A stretch of 64,000 nucleotides of DNA from assembly GCA_036924085.1 (NCBI GenBank), contig JAVGWX010000007.1, forward strand, positions 74,415,948-74,479,947. Direction: 5' to 3'. Position numbers and translations under genes: made by a program. Positions 55,481 through 64,000 of the stretch are shown here, piece after piece; position 1 is the first letter of the stretch, and each line of letters begins with the position of its first letter. Below the pieces are notes generated by a model. It was not told where the DNA came from and made no database searches. It saw only the letters and a program-made list of their open reading frames with translations. The stretch comes from Ariolimax columbianus. Lineage: Eukaryota; Mollusca; Gastropoda; Stylommatophora; Arionidae.

Positions 55481-55885
55481 TTAGACAAGATCACGTGAAA
55501 TATACTTATCAGACTATTTTAGTCAACATCAGCTGAAACATACTGATCATACTATGTTAGTCAAGGTCAGGTGAAACATTTTGATTTGCCAATGTTAGTC
55601 AGGATCAGGTGAAACCTGCTGGGCCAGGTGAAACATGCTGATCAAGGCTACCACACTACCAAGCAGTTCTTCCTTAGTACATGCTGTTCCATGGCAGTCT
55701 GCCTAACGAGGTTGGGATCGGCACTGCGACATCTGTAGTGGTAAGCTTACTTTATAACCTCACATTGCACTACAGTCAGAATGACCATGGTCCATCTTCT
55801 CAAGCACGCCTCCGGATGTGAGAAGAGTCACTGTAACCCGCCACCAAAGAAAGTACAAGTGGCCTTAGCAACAACAACATTCATA
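55480..55885 (+). repeat. Family C variant copy
   Basis: After diverged 34-bp-like units come CTGTTCCATGGCAGTCTGCC, TAACGAGGTTGGGATCGG, CATCTGTAGTGGTAAGC, GCACGCCTCCGGATGTGAG, TCACTGTAACCCGCCACC and an (AAC)n-type end (AGCAACAACAAC). Confidence 0.82.
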
Positions 55886-56924
55886 ACTGAAACGATCGGA
55901 ATGTTATTGAGAAGTATCGAATCAGCGAATCGTCGTAAAGTGCAGCTTTGTAAAAACGGGATTTGCTGGAAAATACTGGCAACGAAAACTGAACTAGTTC
56001 ATTCCGTAGTGACTTTCAAACTATTTTACCATGTTACAGAGACGATATATGGACTTGAACTGCTGTCATATTTATATTTTAACGTTTTTCAATAAAAACA
56101 TTTCCTGAATTTACACATTTATCTCGTACACTACTACCGGTAGTTTTTGCATTTAAAACATAAAGGTGTGTAGAAGTTAAATTATTCTGGAGTAAATGAG
56201 TTTCAATCGAAGGGATGAAAGGCATCTTTATTCCCAACATGGGAGGGAATAAAATACTCAAGGTTGTAGTACGTGAAATGAATATGAAACCAATAATTGA
56301 CCTGAAATGCAAATTTGTGTAACGGACGATAATCGCTACGCTTTTGTACATCGTTACATGCAGAGTGCAATATTAGATCACAAGCACACATAGACGCTCC
56401 GGGCTTATAAAAACTACTTTATAGGAGGAATCGCTTTGAAAATGATCTTTTGATGAAGGTACATTATTAGACATCTCTAGCTAGATGTCTAATAAACTAG
56501 CAGTACGAGACATCTAATAAGCAAGCGGTACGATATTTAGCTCCAGATGAACAGAGTATACCACAGGGGTTCACTCTTTCTCGTGTCTGTCCTACATTTC
56601 ACTCTAATCACTCTTTCAATAAAGGCGTATGGACACAGTGTTTATATATCTATGCGTTAGTAATTCATGCAAAACAGGAAGTAATTAAAGTGAATACCGC
56701 AGCATGACTGTGTTTACGTAGAGTCTTTATTGAATAGCATCAAAAACACGCTGATTGTCAAACTGCAGGCCTGTTGTCAAATTGCAGGTCTATTGTCAAA
56801 TTGCAGGTCTATTCCCAAAACTACAGGACTGTTCCAACATATTCCTTTGTCGCATTTAACGTGTCATATTCTAGAAGAAATAAACAATCGGGGTCAAGTT
56901 GCAGTGAATGAGCTGACAGCAGTA
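55886..56924. other. Unassigned; 11-bp hairpin at 56466-56493
   Basis: ATTAGACATCT and AGATGTCTAAT form an inverted repeat around 6 bp, with a third AGACATCTAAT at about 56509. A short CAAATTGCAGGTCTATT repeat (about 3 copies) lies at 56757-56815. No gene was recognised. Confidence 0.45.
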
Positions 56925-57090
56925 GGCGACTCATACCTGACTCGGGGCATCATACTCAGCGAACCAGTAGGTGACTCATAGCTGATTCTGGGGATCAGGC
57001 TCAGCTGACAACAGTATGGGACTCATAGCTGACTCTGGAGATCAGGCTCAGCAGTAGGTGACTCTGACTCTGGGGATCAGGTTCAGCGAA
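56925..57090 (+). repeat. ~36-bp tandem repeats (about 4 units), family B-derived
   Basis: Units of GGTGACTCATAGCTGACTCT plus GGGGATCAGGCTCAGC resemble the head of family B (CAGCGACGCATAGCTGACTG...GTCAGGACCAGCG at 36132). They lie immediately before a family B copy. Confidence 0.85.
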
Positions 57091-57341
57091 CTATAGCTGG
57101 CCAAGATAATTTGTCGTTCTCCACGTGCGACACCGGAAACAGGCTGCACTAGTCGCTAGTGTAGTCTGGTCAAGGAATAGGGACTGCAGTGGGAAATGAA
57201 CCCCGGACTAAAATACGCCAGCTGAACATTGGATGTGTCGGGTCGAAAAAGCCGAAATATCGCATCCTTACTGTAAACTACGACACAACATCATAACGTC
57301 CGTTTCAGTACGAACGCCGTTGAAGAAGAAGAAGAAGAAGT
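57090..57341 (+). repeat. Family B copy, plus orientation, (GAA)n tail
   Basis: CGACACCGGAAACAGGCTGC, CATTGGATGTGTCGGGTCG, CCGAAATATCGCATCC, TAAACTACGACACAAC and a (GAA)6 tail ending 57340. It adjoins LINE sequence beginning about 57345. Confidence 0.85.
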
Positions 57342-57344
57342 GAC

Positions 57345-57727
57345 GATCATAGACCAGTTAATGAGATCGAAGCCTTCGAAATGTGGGAATATTGAAGGCT
57401 GGATCGGATTTCTTGGAAAGAGACAAAAAACACCTTTTGTGGTGTCGAAAACGTTGGGGGTGAAAAGAGAATTAATGGTCGAAATCAAGGTTAGACACTT
57501 CAAATACTAGTATTTTTGCCATATAACAAGATTTACCTCCATGTTGAAGACCATATTATAGGGTAGGTTGGAAAACAGTCGTCCAGGAGGCAGACAACGT
57601 TTTAAGTGGGTGAATAACATCAGAAGATGGGCTGGAAAAAGGCTGTCAGATTGCACCATTATGGTAAAAGATAGAGTACACTGAAGATCCATTGCAATCG
57701 ACCTTCGATGGGGAGATGGCACCTGAA
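57345..57727 (+). pseudogene. LINE C-terminus to natural stop
   Basis: With frame changes the plus strand reads EIEAFEMWEY, RISWKETKN, ENVGGEKRINGRNQG, FLPYNKIYLHVEDHI, RPGGRQRFKWVNNIRRWAGK and RLSDCTIMVKDRVH, then RSIAIDLRWGDGT and a stop at about 57725. These are the YRRLLRISW, FGHI and GRGRxRxxWxDDI blocks and the terminal GDGT of a LINE polyprotein. Confidence 0.85.
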
Positions 57728-58460
57728 ATGAACTGAATGAGAATCAGTCACACGGCTGTACCGCTGGTGAATTACAACTTATTTGTTGCTGGTTCTGGTA
57801 AATACATTCGGTACATGTATGTGTTTATGGGTGAGTGTTTGATACATAAGTGTTCCATTATGTGCTTCGTTGAACTGCGATATTTGCGCCTTTCTGTCTG
57901 TCACGACAGCTCTTCACAAAACGTGTATTCTGGTTAACTGCGTTTAACTGTATCCAACCTACCCGCAGGAAGTTTGAAGACAGTTTCCTAGATGAATTGC
58001 CATCTCTTGTTTACGACAGAGGTCTCAAGCTCAAACAATTCTAAGGGCCGCATGAAATCAAATTAGTGGCCAAAGTACCACGCGAGGCCAATCTCGATAA
58101 CCAAGAAACTACATTGCGGAAAAACCTGATAAATAAAGTTTGGCCTAACATTGTCCATCTGTTCTATTAGCCATATCAGACTCGTCTCAGATTTACTTCT
58201 TTATCATTCAACATTAAGGATATTTTATTATTTGTCATTTTACCATAATCTCACATGTAACTGACTGCTTTATGGTTTGAAAGGAATGTCCGCGATTAAG
58301 GTGACTGCCTTCACCCCACCCCCAGCAACTCTCCCCCCCCCCCCTTACAATTAAGACGTTGGAAAGATGGTAATAAGAACCACAGTGATGTTGTAAATAG
58401 GAAAATGTATAACGGTATAAATACAACAACAGTGGAAATGTAGAAATAGGGAACACTGAA
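57728..58460. other. Possible hAT left end at 58012; otherwise unassigned
   Basis: CAGAGGTCTCAAGCTC and AAGGGCCGCATGAAATC (from about 58016) resemble the terminus of hAT/Charlie-type elements. No matching right end or 8-bp duplication was found. A C-run lies at 58333-58346. Confidence 0.3.
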
Positions 58461-59275
58461 AAGGTAGAAGTAAGTTACTGCCAATCGCAAGCGATGATGG
58501 CCACAACATCAGCCGGTTTTATTTTAATAATGTGATGTCCGCTGTATGAGGATGATAGTGTGAGAGAATATGCGCTGGTCATTAATCTCACTCTTATTTT
58601 AATAATGTGATGTCCGCTGTATGAGGATGATAGTGTGAGAGAATATGCGCTGGTCATTAATCTCACTCTTATTTTAATAATGTGATGTCCGCTGTATGAG
58701 GATGATAGTGTGAGAGAATATGCGCTGGTCATTAATCTCACTCTTATTTTAATAATGTGATGTCCGCTGTATGAGGATTATAGTGTGAGAGAATATGCGC
58801 TGGTCATTAATCTCACTCTTATTTTAATAATGTGATGTCCGCTGTATGAGGATTATAGTGTGAGAGAATATGCGCTGGTCATTAATCTCACTCTTATTTT
58901 AATAATGTGATGTCCGCTGTATGAGGATTATAGTGTGGAAGAATATGCGCTGGTCATTAATCTCACTCTTATTTTAATAATGTGATGTCCGCTGTATGAG
59001 GATGATAGTGTGGAAGAATATGCGCTGGTCATTAATCTCACTCTTGTCCCGAGTTACCTTGGATCAGTGGCAAGACTTTTGGTCGAGACGACTGGAGGTA
59101 ACTCAAGATGCAGGCACTCAGTTTTCCCTCCCGCGAGACTAGGGGTCGTTTGAAACTTGCGGGATTCGATCGCCCACCGTTTCCGTTCATTTTTGGGAGA
59201 GGCGAGTGTCTTAACCTTTTGACTACAGCGACCTCCTTGACTACAGCGACCCCCCCCCCCCCCCCCACCGAAAAG
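58461..59275 (-). mobile_element. Family D element with internal array, 21-bp TSD
   Basis: A perfect 21-bp direct repeat starting GTAGAAATAGGGAACACTGA lies at 58440-58460 and 59276-59296. On the minus strand from 59265 there is a tRNA-like head: GGTCGCTGTAGTCAAAAGG as A-box region and CGATCGAATCCCGC as B box. The family D stretch CCAGTCGTCTCGACCAAAAG follows, then the 75-bp array, then TCATCGCTTGCGATTGGCAG (the D 3' end; compare 17235-17260). A poly-C tract lies at 59251-59266. It appears to be a SINE-like retroposon whose body expanded. Confidence 0.8.
58517..59044 (-). repeat. 75-bp tandem array (about 7 units) inside family D
   Basis: Units contain AATAATGTGATGTCCGCTGT, GAATATGCGCTGGTCATTAA and TCTCACTCTTATTTT. 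They differ only at a GATGATAG/GATTATAG site and GTGAGAGA/GTGGAAGA, so expansion was recent. The unit corresponds to family D's TGTCCGCTG...TGACTTGCGCGGTGATTTGG...CCTCACTC segment. Confidence 0.95.
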
Positions 59276-59296
59276 GTAGAAATAGGGAACACTGAA

Positions 59297-60365
59297 CAGG
59301 CAGACATTTTTTTAAAAATACTACTGTAAATGTAAAGATACACTTTGGAAAAGTCAATCAATCATGTTTTGATGCAGCGATAAAGCGATGGGAATAATGT
59401 ATCAATTGTGATGGAAATTATGCTGAGAGAAAAGTGACAATGCAAATGTAGTAATAAATGGTTTTCAAGTTCGTATTTCCTTTAGGGGTTTTAATGGTCG
59501 TTTGTGACATATTTATTGACTTGTTCTCGTACTTTCAAGAATAGGTACCTACTTTCTCTATGACTTGTTAATGGCATCATCTAGTTTGAACGTCCTTCAC
59601 CTTTTTGTTACAAGATGAAGCACAGACCATCACTGGAGCCTGTCTCTTATTTAAAGGGAGCCTGTCTCCGTGCACTTGCGTTTATTCACCTTTTTTGTTA
59701 CAATGTAAAGCTCAGGCGACTAAGAAAAGTAAGGTCGTATTTCATTTAGTTTCTTTTAGCAGTTATTTGTGACCTACTTACTGACTTGTCCTCGTATTTT
59801 ATTGGAATTAGTTCCTTCTCTTCTGCCTTGATGTCTTTCATTCTGTTTCACCAATTGTCTGCAGGTTGGGGTAGCTAGTATTTAACCCTCTTTAGTCGCC
59901 CTTTACAACTTGTCCGATAAGTTGTCGCTCCTATTTCAGGTCCTAGTGACACAATTGTGTCCTTCCCCAGGTTACCTTTTAAAATATTTTTTGAAGGTCT
60001 GGCTGGTCCCTCTAAAGATAGCCTTTTGTGCTATCGGTTTCTTGTTGTTTGGTAATTTTGGCGCAGTTTCGTGTCAATCAGAAACGGACTGGGAATTTCT
60101 CCTTCTGGTTATTTAGCGCCAAACCTTGTCTGACTGTCCGGCGAAAGCTTAGATTTTACTTAAAACATCTTTTGCGTGACAGTGTGTACTTAAGGACGGA
60201 CGAGCTCCAGGTGTGAGTTCAACTGATTTTGATGAAGTCATTTGGAAGTATTGACCTGATTAACTATTTTGAAATCCATGCATTATAAAAGGTTTTATTT
60301 AACGAGTATTTCAATGACCAATTGATTCTGCCGTTCATTGAACTTTGTCAGAATTCTAACGTCAT
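59297..60365. other. No recognised element
   Basis: AT-rich sequence with ORFs of 60-70 codons. Nothing is identified. Confidence 0.4.
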
Positions 60366-61030
60366 TTCAACAATGCCTTCACCAGTCTGTCAACCATTCA
60401 CCTACCCCTTTCACCAGTCTGTCAACCATTCACCTACCCCTTCACCAGTCTGTCAACCATTCACCTACCCCTTCACCAGTCTGTCAACCATTCCCATACC
60501 CCTTCTATCATCCCCTAATTGCCCACCATACCATTTGATATCCACCATTTACCTATCCTTCTCACCATTCACATATCCTCCCAAACATTCACCCATTTCC
60601 TCCCACCATTCTGCCATCCCTCCCACCATTCAACCATCCCTCCCGCCATTCACCTATACCTTCTACCCTTCACCTATCATTCCCAATATTCTCCCATCCC
60701 TCCCACCATTCACCCATCTCTTCCACCATTTACTCATTCCTTCCACCATCCATCCATCCCTCCCACCATTCAGCCCTCCCTCTCCCAATTCAGCCCTCCC
60801 TCTCACCATTCACCCATCTCTCCCATCCTTCTCTCCCATCATTCACCTATTCGTTCCTCCATTCAACCACCCCTTCCACCATTTACTCATTCCTTCCACC
60901 ATCCATCCATCACTCCCACCAGTCACTCATCCCTCCCACTATTCACCCATCACTCACACCATTCACCTATCCCTTCCACCATTCACTCATCTCATATTAC
61001 TTTCACGTTTCTTATTACATTCACCCATTA
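60366..61030 (+). repeat. Pyrimidine-rich degenerate array
   Basis: It starts with four ~29-bp units (CACCAGTCTGTCAACCATTC) and goes on with about 25 diverged 18-20-bp units of CCATCCCTCCCACCATTCAC. The 248-codon frame is a by-product of a stop-poor unit. Confidence 0.93.
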
Positions 61031-62445
61031 AAAACTGCCATTCATTCATCAATTCTTCCAGTCCTTAGTACCGCCTTCTTTCTCTACTGTTTGCCCATTT
61101 GTTTTGGCTATATTGTACTCATATTTTCGTGTTGTTCTAGTACACGTAATTGCGATTAACGAGAAAAACACAACGAACGCTCGTATTTTTGGAAAATGAC
61201 ACACATGAACATTTATTCACTCACTAAATTACTCGCTAATTCAATCAATCATTAACTCATTCACTGATTTACTCACCCATTTCCTCAATCAAAAGTTTGA
61301 ACCTTAGAAGAACTCAAAACGTTTATCTCCCCAACATGGAGACGTCTATACACCTTCAGACAGCAGATACTACTAGTCCAGAAACATGGATCACAAATTC
61401 ATAACCAGACCAATTATTACTAAATTGAAGAACTTATTATTCGAACAAGTGGGATGAAGTGTCTCGCAACAAAACTTGAAAAAAATACATAACTAAACAA
61501 GCAATGTATCAGAGCAAATGTGTATTGTTCCATTCATAATAAATAAAATACGTAAGACATCAATGATGTTCTGAACAACATACAGAAATGAAAAATATTC
61601 GTTTTAACATAATAAACGTAGACAAGTTACAACAAATCACCATAATTAAACCGATATTCAATCAATCACTTCGGAATGCACATTTGTTCATTTCTTTTTC
61701 TCATTTATATTTTCATGTTTCTTCTACTCGGCCTTTTATTCTGGCAATTGTGCTAATTATGTATATCTTTGTTACGTACTTCTTTCTTTGTTTCCGACAG
61801 TCTGAAAATATATATATATATTTCTTTTGTTCATTTATGTTATCTACAATAGCCTATAGGTGTCAATTCTTAGTTCTTGTTAAATAGTTGGTCCTCTGTT
61901 ACTTCACTATTAATTCTCTCTCTTTCTCTCTCTCTTTCTTTTGCGATTTTTGTATGTTCTGTTTTGTTCGGTTCTATTCTCACTTTGTCTGCATTGATTC
62001 CCTTTTTTACGCTTACCACACACCCCTATTCTGTGGTTCGTTTTCCATTTCAATCGTTTGTTTTCTTTGTGCACATTTTAATTACTAGCATGTACTTGTT
62101 TCTGCGCACGTGGTTAAGAGCATTTACCCTCGCACCCAAACGCTGACGCATCAGATTTTATCTCCATCCCTTCCCCTCCACTATTTCACTAAAGTGCATG
62201 CTTATATTCTAGTTTGATTTTACCCCTTTTATCTGACCAAATCGTGGCTACAAACCATTAATCTGCCCGTCTCATGTGCGACATTCCGAAACGTTAAGTT
62301 TAACACAAAGTATACTTGCTGGATAGACGGCTCGTGCTGCCATCTTCCGGTTCACGGCACGTAGCGACAACATTGATTGAAAAGCCGTTATGTCTGTCCA
62401 TGCTGGCTGTTGGCGTTGTCTATTCCAAACCTGTAGACCTGAACG
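61031..62445. other. No recognised element
   Basis: AT-rich sequence with a short TC run (about 61915-61940). Frames of up to 99 codons are hydrophobic because of T richness. No element or gene was recognised. Confidence 0.4.
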
Positions 62446-62975
62446 AGTTAAGGAAGTGGTGGTATTGTGAAAAAGTTAAGGAAGGGGTGATATTGTGAAC
62501 GAGTTAAGGAAGGGGTGGTATTATGAAAAAGTTCAGGAAGGGGTGATATTGTGAACGAGTTAAGGAAGTGGTGATATTGTGAACGAGTTAAGGAAGGGGT
62601 GATATTGGGAACGAGTTAAGGAAGTGGTGATATTGTGAACGAGTTAAGGAAGGGGTGATATTGTGAACGAGTTAAGGAAGTGGTGATATTGTAAACGAGT
62701 TAAGGAAGGGGTGATATTGTGAACAAGTTAAGGAAGTGGTGATATTGTGAGCGAGTTAAGGAAGTGGTGATATTGTGAACGAGTTAAGGAAGGGGTGATA
62801 TTGTGAACGAGTTAAGGAAGTGGTGATATTGTAAACGAGTTAAGGAAGGGGTGATATTGTGAACAAGTTAAGGAAGTGGTGATATTGTGAGCGAGTTAAG
62901 GAAGTGGTGGTATTGTGAGCGAGTTAAGGAAGTGGTGGTATTGTGAACGAGTTAAGGAAGGGATGTTATTGTGAA
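62446..62975 (+). repeat. 28-bp tandem array (about 19 units)
   Basis: Units of GTGAACGAGTTAAGGAAGTG plus GTGATATT, with AAGTGG and AAGGGG versions. A block at about 62640-62770 recurs in the same order at about 62780-62900, showing multi-unit duplication. Confidence 0.95.
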
Positions 62976-63414
62976 TATCTCGAGATGGAAGTGTGCCAAG
63001 CTATCTTGCCGTCCGGATACAGTCCTGTCCTAATTAGGAGATTTACAATTGATTTAAAGGAGCGTTGGTGAAAAAAAAGCAACATGTCTTTAACCATTTT
63101 CATATTGGTCCTTTAGGTAGGGTAATGTAACTAATGGTTAATGGACACCAATAACGACAAATAATTGTGTCTGCACCCGAGTCTTGCACAGAAATACAAG
63201 AATAGACCGACTGTATCCTTCAATGCTGTAAAATGCGTGTAAAGAGGTTGTGCATGATGGTAGTAACCTCATCATGTTAAAAAGAGCGTTACAGAAGTCA
63301 CCACTACAAGATTGCAGGTAAGTACTTTCATACAAACTCCCTGCAAGCTCGACAATTTACAAATAAATATTAAGAAGACATACTGTCATATTCGATAGAC
63401 ACAAAGCTGGCATG
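62976..63414. other. No recognised element
   Basis: Nothing is identified. Confidence 0.4.
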
Positions 63415-63625
63415 CTTGTTGTTGTTGTTGTTTGCGAATGCCCACAATGAGAAGATTCACTATTTGTGCGTCATGAAAAGGACGATAAGTGGCAGGTTGC
63501 AGTAGCTTTTCTCACATCCCGAGCGTGCTGATGAAGGTGGACCGCGTCCCTCCAGGCGGATGTACTATGTTATGCTTCATCTGCCTGACACTCACTGGTG
63601 TAATTGTTACATGGTTGTACTTATA
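63415..63625 (-). repeat. Family C copy, partial
   Basis: GTTGTTGTTGTTGTTTGCG, ATGCCCACAATGAGAAG, CTCACATCCCGAGCGTGCTG and GGTGGACCGCGTCCCTCC. It is broken after the CACTCACTGG block. Confidence 0.83.
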
Positions 63626-63884
63626 TCTGCCAGCTAACACAAATACCTGTTTATCACTGCAGTATGGCAATTCTAAATATCGACATTATCTCACACCTGA
63701 CATATTTATCTGGTGGTAAGTCTTAGATAATAATCTAATCATAGCTGCTAGATTATCGTACGCAGCTTTTGGTGACAACATGCAAGTTATTAATAGCTTC
63801 TTTATAATTTACGTACAGACGTTCAAGAAAGCTAACAATAGTTGCTGGCGTGGAGTTAATCGCTAACGGATAGACGTGACTAAA

Positions 63885-63960
63885 AACGTTATCTATCCAT
63901 CCGTCCGCTCGTCCGTCCGTCTGTCTGTCTTTCTTTCTGTCCTTCCTTCCGCTCGCCAGA
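63885..63960. repeat. (CCGT)n/(CTGT)n simple repeat
   Basis: CCGTCCG and CTGTCTGTC runs near the right window edge. The stretch 63626-63884 is unassigned. Confidence 0.8.
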
Positions 63961-64000
63961 CCTCCCGTATACTCGCGTGCGTCTGTTTGTCCCCATCTGT

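Noticed and set aside
60322..61068. 248-codon Pro/His/Ser-rich frame
   Set aside because: Lies on a pyrimidine-rich degenerate array and overlaps a second open frame. Not a credible gene.
61588..62146. 99- and 89-codon hydrophobic frames suggesting membrane proteins
   Set aside because: T-rich sequence produces Phe/Leu/Ser-rich frames by chance. Two overlapping frames are open, and there are no splice or homology signals.

Overview
This is eukaryotic (animal) non-coding DNA. There are no operons, no ribosome binding sites and no long host gene. The sequence consists of decayed non-LTR retrotransposons (LINEs), tRNA-type SINEs and other short interspersed repeats, a few DNA-transposon remnants, simple repeats, and about twenty-five minisatellite arrays. 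The mix of RTE-like, CR1-like and jockey-like (RNase H-bearing) LINE remnants with so many arrays resembles repeat-rich lophotrochozoan, particularly molluscan, genomes. That placement is an impression, not a test.

Layout. 1-3.9 kb: a 54-bp array running straight into LINE reverse-transcriptase sequence. 3.9-5.3 kb: a CR1-like LINE 3' part (minus strand) split by a 299-bp TTAA-flanked MITE. 6.6-10.2 kb: three copies of an interspersed repeat called here family C, plus a jockey-type LINE tail with a 57-bp internal array. 11-16.3 kb: family B, LINE ends, a 37-bp array and mariner-like fragments. 16.8-18.4 kb: a hAT-type element containing family C, which contains family D. 18.4-21.3 kb: LINE, SINE and family D pieces. 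22-29.5 kb: arrays, three tRNA-headed SINE copies and a split mariner-like fragment. 30-35 kb: a LINE cluster, one member with two internal arrays. 35-45 kb: family B copies, an open RNase H reading frame (39.4-40.4 kb) and more LINE ends. 45.7-63 kb: mostly arrays, with LINE ends, family B, C and D copies, and one possible signal-peptide exon of a host gene at 51.4 kb.

The main unifying observation is that many arrays are not anonymous satellite. Their units can be read as pieces of the transposon in which they sit or which they adjoin. This is seen for LINE reverse transcriptase at 1-2664 and 32.2-32.8 kb, the LINE C-terminus at 7.6-7.9 and 42.8-43.1 kb, family B at 44.2 and 56.9 kb, family C at 49.6 and 54.9 kb, and family D at 58.5 kb. 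The window looks like a locality where transposon insertions repeatedly nucleate minisatellites. The long open frames over the arrays follow from unit lengths divisible by three (54, 57, 33, 75) and are not called as genes.

Limits: families B, C, D and H are names used only here. LINE clades are judged from remembered motif patterns. Boundaries without a target-site duplication (TSD) are approximate.
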